From Microbacterium sp. (lineage in GTDB: Bacteria > Actinomycetota > Actinomycetes > Actinomycetales > Microbacteriaceae): a stretch of 42,657 bases of DNA. A program made the translations under genes and the position numbers. The stretch lies in NCBI RefSeq assembly GCF_003248605.1, contig NZ_QFPF01000030.1:1-42657 (forward strand), given 5' to 3'. The notes under the pieces were generated by a model, which saw only the letters and a program-made list of their open reading frames with translations, was not told where the DNA came from and ran no database searches. Positions 31,301 through 39,102 of the stretch are shown here, in pieces. The stretch's first letter is position 1, and the number at the start of each line of letters is the position of its first letter.

Positions 31301-31704
31301 CCGGGCATGAGGTCGCGCCAGGACGGTGCCGAATCGGCGCGTGCACGGGAGACGGGAACGTCGACTCCCACAGAGACGACCGCCGGCGCCGATACTGCGG
31401 ACGAACCCTCGAGGGCTGCATTGCTCGCCAGCAGGGCGGCGACGGTGTGCTTGCAGTCGGCCTCCATCGGACAGCTGCAGACCGCCAGGAGGATCGGGGC
31501 GGCGGGGCGCCCCGGATCGAGGCGGATCGTGCACGAGTAGGGGTGCGCTCCGCTGCCGCGAACCTGCGCCGTCAAGACGCGGGTCGCATCATCCCATGCG
31601 ATGTCGCGCACGGCGCCGCTGCGGAAGTACCGCACGCCGCGCTCGTAGCCCGCCCCCATCGCGCGGCGTCGGATCGCGTCGGGGGCGACGAAGGGCGCAG
31701 GCAT
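28381..31704 (-). CDS. SWIM zinc-finger SNF2-family helicase/ATPase
   Basis: This 1107-residue protein is a bacterial SNF2 (HepA-like) ATPase that may remodel protein-DNA or RNA polymerase complexes. An N-terminal SWIM zinc finger has Cys76, Cys78, Cys84 and His86 ([11 protein letters not shown]). A long variable region follows. The helicase core has DDMGLGKT (Lys668), [10 protein letters not shown] near 762, [53 protein letters not shown] and DRTHRIGQ near 1041. Two ATGs are possible, at 31713 and 31704. I prefer 31704 because AGGA and GGAG precede it. The open frame up to 32001 is a shadow of nusB. Confidence 0.93.
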   Translation of the reverse strand: [1107 protein letters not shown]

Positions 31705-31771
31705 GTGCTCCATCCTCGCAGGGCGCTCCGACACGGCGCCGACCCGGCCTCGCCGCGAGCCGGTGCGCGCG

Positions 31772-32182
31772 TCAGCCGGCGCGGGCGACGCGCGCGAGCA
31801 CGCCGTGCACGAACGCGCCGGAGTCGTCCGTGGAGAACTCCTTCGCGAGTTCGACGGCCTCGTCGATCGCGACGGCGGTCGGCACGCCGTCGTTGAAGAG
31901 CACCTCCCACACACCCATCCGCAGCAGCGCGCGGTCGACGGCGGGCATGCGATCGAGCTTCCAGTCCCGCGCGTGCGTCGTGATGATCTCGTCGATCTCA
32001 TCGCGATGATCGATCACCCCGTCGACGATCTCGCGGGCATAGAGCCATGACGCCTCGCGGGCGGGCTCGCCCACGGCGCGCTTGGCCTCCGCTGCGAGGA
32101 TCACCGCGGTCTCGTCGCCGCGGACGTCCGCCTGGAACAGGATGTCGAGCGCGCGTTTGCGCGCCTTCGTGCGGGCACTCAT
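31772..32182 (-). CDS. nusB: Transcription antitermination protein NusB
   Basis: NusB, with NusE (S10), binds boxA in rRNA leaders and supports antitermination. The 136-residue all-helical protein begins MSARTKARKRALDILFQADVRG and has the conserved IDEIITTHARDWKLDRMPAVDRALLRMGVWEVLF core and PTAVAIDEAVELAKEFS. It follows efp by 18 bp with no clear ribosome binding site and is probably coupled to it. Its pyrR neighbour in related genomes is displaced here by two accessory genes. Confidence 0.96.
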   Translation of the reverse strand: MSARTKARKRALDILFQADVRGDETAVILAAEAKRAVGEPAREASWLYAREIVDGVIDHRDEIDEIITTHARDWKLDRMPAVDRALLRMGVWEVLFNDGVPTAVAIDEAVELAKEFSTDDSGAFVHGVLARVARAG

Positions 32183-32200
32183 CGGGCAGGACCGCCGAGC

Positions 32201-32761
32201 TCAGCTGACGCGGCCGAGGTAGTCCCCGGTGCGCGTGTCGACCTTGACCTTCGTGCCGGTCTCGAGGAAGAGCGGCACCTGGATCTCGTAGCCGGTCTCG
32301 ACCGTCGCGGACTTCGTGCCGGCCGACGACCGATCGCCCTGCAGACCGGGCTCGGTGTAGGTGATCTCGAGCACGACGGATGCGGGGAGGTCGACGTACA
32401 GCGGATTGCCGTTGTTGGTGGCGATCGTGACCTGCTGGTTCTCGAGCAGGAAGTTGGCGGCGTCCCCGACGATCGTCGCGGACACGTTGATCTGGTCGTA
32501 GTCGGCCATGTCCATGAACACGAAGCTGTCGCCGTCGTTGTAGAGGTACGTGAAGTCGCGGCGGTCGACGTTCTCGATGTCGACCTTCGAGCCCGCGTTG
32601 AACGTCTTGTCGACGACCTTGCCGGACATGATGTTCTTCAGCTTGGTGCGCACGAACGCACCGCCCTTGCCGGGCTTGACGTGCTGGAACTCCACGACGC
32701 CCCAGAGCTGCCCGTCGATGTTGAGGACGACGCCGTTCTTGATGTCTGCGGTGGATGCCAT
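32201..32761 (-). CDS. efp: Translation elongation factor P
   Basis: EF-P enters the ribosomal E site to rescue stalling at polyproline. The 186-residue protein has three beta-barrel domains. The tip loop is [13 protein letters not shown] with Lys32, the position modified in some bacteria. I see no modification genes here, and actinobacterial EF-P is often unmodified. The C-terminal signature ([14 protein letters not shown]) is intact. A TAGAAT -10 candidate lies upstream. Confidence 0.97.
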   Translation of the reverse strand: MASTADIKNGVVLNIDGQLWGVVEFQHVKPGKGGAFVRTKLKNIMSGKVVDKTFNAGSKVDIENVDRRDFTYLYNDGDSFVFMDMADYDQINVSATIVGDAANFLLENQQVTIATNNGNPLYVDLPASVVLEITYTEPGLQGDRSSAGTKSATVETGYEIQVPLFLETGTKVKVDTRTGDYLGRVS

Positions 32762-32833
32762 GAGGGTGAGAGGTCCTTCGGGATGACGGGTGCAAGACCC
32801 GGGAGGATGCGGCCCGACCGGGCCCGACGTTCG

Positions 32834-32839
32834 ATTCTA
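32834..32839 (-). promoter_or_regulatory. Candidate -10 element of the efp-nusB transcript
   Basis: TAGAAT on the minus strand, in the context CGTAGAATCGA, lies 72 bases before the efp ATG in a 104-bp gap, the largest between aroE and nusB. This marks a likely new transcription unit after the aro genes. Confidence 0.45.
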
Positions 32840-32865
32840 CGGGATGCCTCGCCGGGCGCTGCGGG

Positions 32866-33324
32866 TCAGCCCTCGGCGGTGCCCGTGATGATCGCGACGA
32901 GCCGCTCCACCGCCCGCGCGTATCCCTGGGCGCCCTCGCCGATGACGTGGACGGCGGCCACGTCGGAGACGTACGAGAAGTGGCGGAACGACTCGCGCGC
33001 GCGGACGTCCGAGATGTGCACCTCGGCGACGGGCAGCGCCACGCCCGAGAGCGCGTCGCGGAGCACGACCGAGGTGTGCGTGAGACCGCCCGGATTGATG
33101 ACGATGCCGGCGCAGTCCTCGCGCGCGGCGTGGATCGCATCGATCAGCACGCCCTCGTGATTGCTCTGCACGGCGCGCACGGAGAAACCGAGATCCGCGG
33201 CCGCGCGCGTGGCGATCTCCTCGACGTCGGCGAGGGTGGACGAGCCGTAGATGCCGGGCTCCCTCGTGCCGAGGAGGTTGAGGTTCGGGCCGTTGACGAG
33301 CAGGAGACGGCGTTCGGCACTCAT
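32866..33324 (-). CDS. aroQ: Type II 3-dehydroquinate dehydratase
   Basis: AroQ removes water from 3-dehydroquinate in the third shikimate step. The 152-residue protein has [17 protein letters not shown] with the catalytic Arg21 and Tyr26, [31 protein letters not shown] and [14 protein letters not shown], all type II motifs. The start overlaps the aroB stop by ATGA. The longer frame to 34050 is a shadow of aroB. Confidence 0.96.
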   Translation of the reverse strand: MSAERRLLLVNGPNLNLLGTREPGIYGSSTLADVEEIATRAAADLGFSVRAVQSNHEGVLIDAIHAAREDCAGIVINPGGLTHTSVVLRDALSGVALPVAEVHISDVRARESFRHFSYVSDVAAVHVIGEGAQGYARAVERLVAIITGTAEG

Positions 33325-34403
33325 GCCCCCACCTCCTGGTAGGCCGCGAAGAGCAGCGATTCGTCGGGGGCCTGCAGCACGGTCGGTCGTGCGAGATCGT
33401 CGAGAACGATGAAGCGCAGCATCCCGCCTCTGCTCTTCTTGTCGCGCTGCATCGTCGCCAGCAGCTGGGGCCATGCCCCCGCGCGGTAGGTCACGGGCAG
33501 CCCGAGCGTCTCGAGGATGCTGCGGTGCCGGGCGGCGGCGGCGTCGGGAAGACGGCCGGCCAGCCGGGAGAGCTCGGCGGCGAACACCATGCCCACCGAT
33601 ATCGCCGCGCCGTGTCGCCAGCGGTAGCGCTCGGCGTGCTCGATCGCGTGACCCAGGGTGTGTCCGTAGTTGAGCACCTCGCGCAGGCCCGCCTCGCGGA
33701 AATCCTCGCCGACCACTCGGGCCTTCATCTCGATCGCCAGCTCGATGCAGCGTCGGAACGCCGGGCTGGACGGGTCGGTCGCCGCGGCCGGATCCGCCTC
33801 GATCAGGTCGAGGATCTCGGGATACCAGATGAACCCGGCCTTGACCACCTCGGCGAAGCCCGCCACGGCCTCGTTCTGCGGCAGGGTGTCGAGCGTGTCG
33901 AGGTCGCAGACGACCGCGCGGGGCGGCCAAAATGCGCCGACGAGGTTCTTGCCCTCGGCGGTGTTCACGCCGGTCTTGCCGCCCACCGCCGCATCGACCA
34001 TGCCGAGCACCGTGGTGGGCACCTGCACGACCTGCACGCCGCGCAGCCACGTCGCCGCGACGAACCCCGCGACATCGGTGACCGCTCCCCCGCCGAAGCC
34101 GACGACGGCATCGGTGCGGGTGAAGTCCGCCTGCCCCATGACCTGCCAGCAGAACGCCGCGACCTCGATGCGCTTGCCCGCCTCGGCATCCGGGATCTCG
34201 GCGAGCAGCACCTCGCGCGACCCGTCGTCCATGAGCTGCTCCCGCAGCGCGGCGGCCCGCTTTCCGAGGGTGGGCGGATGCACCACGAGCACCTTGCGGA
34301 CGCTCGGTTCCAGGGCGTCGGCGACGCGGGTGAGAATGCCGCGCCCCACACTGATCTCGTATCCGGAGTCGCCCTGCACCGCGATCGTCGTCGTCTCGCT
34401 CAC
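33321..34403 (-). CDS. aroB: 3-dehydroquinate synthase
   Basis: AroB closes DAHP to 3-dehydroquinate using NAD and a divalent metal. The 360 residues show [56 protein letters not shown] and the metal-ligand histidines in [13 protein letters not shown]. The start is GTG in a GTGA overlap with aroK. The frame open to 34529 upstream overlaps aroK and is not coding. Confidence 0.97.
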   Translation of the reverse strand: MSETTTIAVQGDSGYEISVGRGILTRVADALEPSVRKVLVVHPPTLGKRAAALREQLMDDGSREVLLAEIPDAEAGKRIEVAAFCWQVMGQADFTRTDAVVGFGGGAVTDVAGFVAATWLRGVQVVQVPTTVLGMVDAAVGGKTGVNTAEGKNLVGAFWPPRAVVCDLDTLDTLPQNEAVAGFAEVVKAGFIWYPEILDLIEADPAAATDPSSPAFRRCIELAIEMKARVVGEDFREAGLREVLNYGHTLGHAIEHAERYRWRHGAAISVGMVFAAELSRLAGRLPDAAAARHRSILETLGLPVTYRAGAWPQLLATMQRDKKSRGGMLRFIVLDDLARPTVLQAPDESLLFAAYQEVGA

Positions 34404-34918
34404 TTCTCGCCCCTCAGCCAGTCGAGGATCGCGTCCGCGACCCCCGTGATCGGTCCGGACGACGTGTCGAACGTCCGGTCGGCGACCTCCTCGTACAGGG
34501 GTCGCCGTTCGTCGAAGATCTGCTGCCATCGCGCGAGGGGATCGTCACCCTCGACGAGGGGCCGGTTTCCGTCGCGGATGCGCGCGGACACCGCCCGTGG
34601 CGTCACGGTGAGGAAGACGACGCGGTGGCCTGCCAGTGCCGCCCGCGTGCCCGCGTCCAGCACCGCTCCCCCGCCCAGCGAGATCACTCCGCCGCGCTGC
34701 AGCGACTGCGTCACGGCCTCCCGCTCCCACTCGCGGAACCGCGCCTCGCCGTGCGCGGCGAAGATGTCGGGAATCGGGCCGTGCTCTTGCACGACGACCC
34801 GATCGGTGTCGGTGAAGCCCACACCCAGACCCCGCGCGACGCGTCGCCCGATGCTCGTCTTGCCGGCGCCCATCGGCCCCACGAAGACGACGGCGGGCGG
34901 CTCAGCCGAGGAGGTCAT
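34400..34918 (-). CDS. aroK: Shikimate kinase
   Basis: AroK phosphorylates shikimate. The 172-residue P-loop kinase has GPMGAGKT at 14-21, the shikimate-binding Asp in [13 protein letters not shown] and [10 protein letters not shown], with the LID region around [12 protein letters not shown]. The ATG lies inside the end of aroC, giving a 17-base overlap, with AGCCG-rich sequence but no good ribosome binding site. The tight overlaps on both sides imply translational coupling. Confidence 0.95.
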   Translation of the reverse strand: MTSSAEPPAVVFVGPMGAGKTSIGRRVARGLGVGFTDTDRVVVQEHGPIPDIFAAHGEARFREWEREAVTQSLQRGGVISLGGGAVLDAGTRAALAGHRVVFLTVTPRAVSARIRDGNRPLVEGDDPLARWQQIFDERRPLYEEVADRTFDTSSGPITGVADAILDWLRGEK

Positions 34919-36131
34919 GCTCGACGAGCGCCGCCTCCGAGGCGGGAGTCGTGCGCAGAGCCGCGGGGATCTCGGCGAGGTAGGCCTCGAGGTTGCGGCG
35001 CGTCTCGCGCACGCTGTCGCCGCCGAACTTCTCCAGCACCGACCCGGCCAAAACGATCGCGACCATGGCCTCGGCGACCACGCCGGCCGCCGGGACGGCG
35101 CACACGTCGGATCGCTGGTGATGCGCGGCCGCCGTGTCGCCGGTGGCGACATCGACCGTGCGCAGCGCGTGCGGCACGGTCGCGATGGGCTTCATGCCCG
35201 CCCGCACGCGCAGCACGGTGCCCGTCGACATGCCACCCTCGGTGCCCCCCGCGCGATCGGTTGCGCGGGTGACGCCCTCGCCGGTGACGAAGAGCTCGTC
35301 GTGCGCGGCCGAGCCGCGGCGCCGCGAGGTCTCGAAGCCGTCGCCGACCTCGACGCCCTTGATCGCCTGGATGCTCATCAGCGCCTGCGCGAGCTTGCCG
35401 TCCAGTCGTCTGTCCCAGTGCACGTGCGAGCCGAGCCCGGGCGGCAGGCCGTACGCGAGCACCTCGACGATCCCGCCGAGCGTGTCGCCGTCCTTGCGCG
35501 CGGCGTCGACCTCGGCCACCATCCGCTCCGAGGTGTCGGCGTCGAAACAGCGCAGCGGATCGGCGTCCAGCACGTCGACGTCGTCCGCCGTGGGGAGCGC
35601 TGCCCCCTCGGGCACCCGGACGGGTCCGATCGAGAGGGTGTGGCTGACCAGGCGGATGCCGAGCTCGGCCAGGAACCCGCGCGCCAGGGCGCCGAGGGCC
35701 ACGCGGGCCGCGGTCTCGCGCGCGCTCGCGCGCTCGAGGATGGGCCGCGCCTCGTCGAAGCCGTACTTCTGCATGCCGACGAGGTCGGCGTGCCCCGGGC
35801 GCGGGCGGGTCAGTGCCGCTCCGCGGCCGCGCGAGCGCTCGGTGAGCTCGACGGGTTCGGGGCTCATCACCTCGACCCACTTGGGCCACTCGGTGTTGCC
35901 GATGCGCAGGGCGATGGGGCTGCCGAGGGACAGCCCGTGACGCACGCCGCCCGAGAGGGTCAGCTCGTCCTCCTCGAACTTCATGCGCGAGCCGCGTCCG
36001 TAGCCGAGCTTGCGGCGGGCGAGGTCGGCGCGGATGGCGTCGAGCGAGACGGGGACGCCTGCGGGCAGGCCCTCCATGACGGCGACGAGTTCGGGGCCGT
36101 GGGATTCACCGGCCGTGAGCACGCGGAGCAT
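34902..36131 (-). CDS. aroC: Chorismate synthase
   Basis: AroC converts EPSP to chorismate with reduced FMN. The 409 residues begin [21 protein letters not shown] and include the signatures [47 protein letters not shown] and the [18 protein letters not shown] segment. The frame is open upstream to 36689 through the antisense of aroE, so the family N-terminus fixes the start. The gap to aroE is 4 bp. Confidence 0.97.
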   Translation of the reverse strand: MLRVLTAGESHGPELVAVMEGLPAGVPVSLDAIRADLARRKLGYGRGSRMKFEEDELTLSGGVRHGLSLGSPIALRIGNTEWPKWVEVMSPEPVELTERSRGRGAALTRPRPGHADLVGMQKYGFDEARPILERASARETAARVALGALARGFLAELGIRLVSHTLSIGPVRVPEGAALPTADDVDVLDADPLRCFDADTSERMVAEVDAARKDGDTLGGIVEVLAYGLPPGLGSHVHWDRRLDGKLAQALMSIQAIKGVEVGDGFETSRRRGSAAHDELFVTGEGVTRATDRAGGTEGGMSTGTVLRVRAGMKPIATVPHALRTVDVATGDTAAAHHQRSDVCAVPAAGVVAEAMVAIVLAGSVLEKFGGDSVRETRRNLEAYLAEIPAALRTTPASEAALVEHDLLG

Positions 36132-36135
36132 TCCC

Positions 36136-36981
36136 CTAGTCTCCCATGAGCGCGCGGCGCATCGCGGCGATGACGGCCTCCTCGGCGGCGAGCGGGATCT
36201 CGACGTCGTCGTTGACGAAGAATCGCACCTGCAGCACCGCCTGATGCAGCAGCATCGACAGGCCCGACATCGCCGCCCCGCCGCGCGCCCCCTGCCGCTC
36301 GGCCAGGTGCGAAGGCCAGGGACTGTAGGCGACGTCGAGCAGCGGCCCGGACTCATCCAGCGCAGCGTCGGCGATGTCATCGTCGAGGCGGACTCCTCCG
36401 GGCAGCGTACCGATCGTGACGTCCGCGGGCGCGAGGCTCGCGGACCCGAGCGCGTGCGCCCGGACGTCGACGCCCATCCGCGCCCCGAGCGCGCGTATCG
36501 GTGCGACCGCTTCGGGACGTCGCGCGAGCACGACCACGGAACCCGCACCCAGTTCGCCGAGCGCGACGAGCGCCGAGGATGCCGTCGCGCCGGCACCGAC
36601 GATCCGCCCGGTGTCGACGTGGTCGATACCGCTCTCGCGCAGCGCGCGCACGAGACCTCCGACGTCGGTGTTGACGCCTCGGGGGCCATCGGCGTCGAGT
36701 CGAAGCGTGTTCACCGCTCCGGTGAGCTCGGCGCGCCGATCGCGGTGCACGGCCGCGCGGAACGCCTTCTCCTTGAGGGGCATCGTGAGAGACAGCCCGC
36801 GCCAGCGGCGATCGAGTCCCGCCAGCGCCCCGTCGAACGCGCCGGCGTCGACGTCACGCCGGTCGTACTCCCAATCCAGGCCCAGCACCGCGTACGCGGC
36901 CGCGTGCAGCTGCGGCGAGCGGCTGTGCGCGATGGGGCTCCCCCACACCGCCAGATGGATGGGGGAAGAACCCGATGTCAC
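36136..36981 (-). CDS. aroE: Shikimate dehydrogenase
   Basis: AroE reduces 3-dehydroshikimate with NADPH. The 281-residue product has the substrate-binding SPIAHSRSP at 15-23, the catalytic lysine in [13 protein letters not shown]-type VNTDVGGL and the nucleotide-binding [14 protein letters not shown]. Two GTG starts are possible, at 37008 and 36981. I prefer 36981, which is one base after the mltG stop (TGA-G-GTG) and has GGGA seven bases upstream. The other would overlap mltG by 26 bases. Confidence 0.92.
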   Translation of the reverse strand: MTSGSSPIHLAVWGSPIAHSRSPQLHAAAYAVLGLDWEYDRRDVDAGAFDGALAGLDRRWRGLSLTMPLKEKAFRAAVHRDRRAELTGAVNTLRLDADGPRGVNTDVGGLVRALRESGIDHVDTGRIVGAGATASSALVALGELGAGSVVVLARRPEAVAPIRALGARMGVDVRAHALGSASLAPADVTIGTLPGGVRLDDDIADAALDESGPLLDVAYSPWPSHLAERQGARGGAAMSGLSMLLHQAVLQVRFFVNDDVEIPLAAEEAVIAAMRRALMGD

Positions 36982-36982
36982 C

Positions 36983-38629
36983 TCAGCATCCCGACTCGGG
37001 ATTCTCACGGCACCACTGCTGCCACTGGGTGACGGCCTGCTGATGCTGCGCGTTCGTCTCTGTGAAGATCGTCTCTCCGGTGTCGAGATTGACCGTCACG
37101 AAGTAGAGCCAGGGACCGTCCTCGGGGTTCATCGCAGCGTCGATGGCGGTGTCGCCGGGGTTGGCGATGGGACCGATCGGAAGGCCTGTGTTGACGTACG
37201 TGTTCCACGGGTTGTCGTCCTCGAGCGCCTCGGCGCTGGAGGAGACGGTGCCATCGTGCATCTCGCCGTAGCCGTACTGCGCGGTCGAGTCCATCTGCAG
37301 CAGGCCGTTGGTCTCGTCGTTGTCCGGTGAGAGGCGGTTGTAGATGACTCGGGACACGCGATAGAAGTCCTGCTCGAATCGCGCCTCCCTCTCGATGATC
37401 GACCCGATGGTGAGGATGCGCTGGCGCTCCTCGACGGGAACCCCTGCCGAGTCGAGGGACTGGATCGTTCGATCGACCAGCGTCTGGATGACCTCGCTCG
37501 CGCTGACTCCGGGATTGAAGGTGTAGGTCGCGGGAAAGAGCCACCCCTCCATGCTGTCGGCCGGAACACCGTATGCAGCCGGATCGGCGACGGCGGCCTG
37601 GAGATCCTCGAGCGGCAGGCCGATGCCATCCGCCAGCAGCGGCAGCGACTGGTCGACGGTCAAGCCCTCGCGCAGCTGCGCGGAGTTCTCCATGCGGTTG
37701 TCCGGGTTCTGCAGCGCCTCGAGAGCGGCGGCGGAGGTCATCTGCTCCTGCAGCCGGAAGACGCCGGGGTAGAACGTCGGAACCGCGTCGAGGGTCAGGA
37801 TGTGGGCGTAGAACGCCTCGGGCGTCATCGTGACTCCCGCAGCGTACAGCGTGTCGGAGATCGTCGATCCGGTGTCGCCGTCGACGACGGTGACGAGCAC
37901 CTCGCCGGTGGCCATGCCCGGCTCGTAGTCGATCGGCTCCTGCCAGCCGAGCACGGCGCGGATCTGGTCCTCATACGTGTTCCAGGCCCATGCGCCGGCG
38001 CCGGCGATGCCTCCGATGATCAGCACGACGACTCCGAGCGCGATCCATCCGCCGATGCGGCGATTGCGGCGGCGCTCCGCCTTGGCGTGGACAATCGCCT
38101 TCTCCTCGGCGAAGAGGTCATCGAGGGTCATCGACGCGGCAGCCGGTGCCTGTCCGGAACGAGGGGGCCCCGACTCCTCGGGCGGACGCGGACGGGTCAG
38201 CGGCGGCGTGGCAGCCCCCGCCGGTGGCGCGTCGGCAGCTCGCGGCGCCGCGACCGGAGCCGTCTGTGATTCACTCGAGGGCCCCTGCCGCGGAGCGGCC
38301 TCCGCAGCGGACTGCTGCCGACCACCCTCCGCGGCGGAATCCGGCTGCTCCTGCGCGGCCTGGGCCGACGCCAGAGCGCGCATCTCCCGCCGCGACAGGG
38401 GGGCGCCGGTGCCGTGCGCGCTGTCGGCCGCGCCGCCCTGCTGCTGGCGCGACGCCCGGGCCGCCGCATCCCGCGCGGATTCGGCGGGCACGGGCGGCGG
38501 CGCCTCGGAGCCCAAGGCGCCCGAACCCTCCGCCTCGGCGGCGTCGGTCACCGTGCGCCCGCGGGGATCGGGCAGCCGGCCGAAGAGCGCGGCGAAGTCG
38601 TCATCGGCAGGGGGCTTGTCATCGGGCAT
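36983..38629 (-). CDS. mltG: Endolytic murein transglycosylase MltG
   Basis: MltG cleaves nascent peptidoglycan strands at the membrane and helps end their synthesis. The 548 residues have a long, low-complexity cytosolic N-terminus (1-190, rich in Ala, Pro, Glu and Gln), a basic patch (AERRRNRR), one transmembrane helix at about 192-214, a LysM-like region and the YceG domain. The catalytic glutamate region is GSIIEREAR (409-417), and LQMDSTAQYGYG follows. The N-terminal extension is longer than in E. coli but usual in Actinobacteria. The ATG overlaps the ruvX stop by one base. Confidence 0.94.
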   Translation of the reverse strand: MPDDKPPADDDFAALFGRLPDPRGRTVTDAAEAEGSGALGSEAPPPVPAESARDAAARASRQQQGGAADSAHGTGAPLSRREMRALASAQAAQEQPDSAAEGGRQQSAAEAAPRQGPSSESQTAPVAAPRAADAPPAGAATPPLTRPRPPEESGPPRSGQAPAAASMTLDDLFAEEKAIVHAKAERRRNRRIGGWIALGVVVLIIGGIAGAGAWAWNTYEDQIRAVLGWQEPIDYEPGMATGEVLVTVVDGDTGSTISDTLYAAGVTMTPEAFYAHILTLDAVPTFYPGVFRLQEQMTSAAALEALQNPDNRMENSAQLREGLTVDQSLPLLADGIGLPLEDLQAAVADPAAYGVPADSMEGWLFPATYTFNPGVSASEVIQTLVDRTIQSLDSAGVPVEERQRILTIGSIIEREARFEQDFYRVSRVIYNRLSPDNDETNGLLQMDSTAQYGYGEMHDGTVSSSAEALEDDNPWNTYVNTGLPIGPIANPGDTAIDAAMNPEDGPWLYFVTVNLDTGETIFTETNAQHQQAVTQWQQWCRENPESGC

Positions 38630-39102
38630 CAGGTGGACTCCTGGGCAAGGACGGGCTCGCCCGCAGGGCGTCCCGTCCGCTTCTCGACATCGAGGGCGTG
38701 CTGGAGCAGCACGACCGCGGCGACCTGGTCGACAATGCTACGTGACCCACGCTGGCTGCGGCCCGATCGGCGCAGGGCATCGTGTGCGCTCACCGTGCTG
38801 AGACGCTCGTCGACGAGCCGCGTGGGCAGGGTGGATGCCGTCGCCAGACGCTCCGCGAACCCCCGGGCGTCGGCCGTCGACGCCGTCTCGCCGCCGGACA
38901 GACTCACGGGGAGCCCCACGACGATCTCGACCGCGTCGTACTCGCGCGCGATGGCCGTGATCCGCGCCAGGGGATCCGGGCCCTCGCGCGGCACCGTCTC
39001 GACGGGAACGGCGAGCAGACCGTCGCGATCGCACCGTGCCACGCCGATGCGGGCCTTGCCCACGTCGACGCCGAGCCGCACGCCCGCGCGGAAACCCGTC
39101 AC
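38629..39102 (-). CDS. ruvX: RuvX/YqgF-family putative Holliday junction resolvase
   Basis: The 157-residue protein is a RNase H-fold nuclease implicated in 16S rRNA 5' end processing and possibly Holliday junction resolution. Motifs are RLGVDVGKARIGVA with Asp13, VVGLPVSLSGGE and the DERLST segment with catalytic acids. DQVAAVVLLQHAL near the end carries the third Asp. The start is GTG in a GTGA overlap with alaS. The alaS-ruvX-mltG-aroE order is standard in Actinobacteria. Confidence 0.94.
   Translation of the reverse strand: MTGFRAGVRLGVDVGKARIGVARCDRDGLLAVPVETVPREGPDPLARITAIAREYDAVEIVVGLPVSLSGGETASTADARGFAERLATASTLPTRLVDERLSTVSAHDALRRSGRSQRGSRSIVDQVAAVVLLQHALDVEKRTGRPAGEPVLAQEST

Noticed and set aside
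29071..31896. 941-codon plus-strand frame opposite the SNF2 gene
   Set aside because: The minus strand has intact helicase motifs. The plus frame has none.
36982..37008. Upstream GTG start for aroE
   Set aside because: It overlaps mltG by 26 bases and has no ribosome binding site. The GTG at 36981 follows the stop by one base and has GGGA at good spacing.
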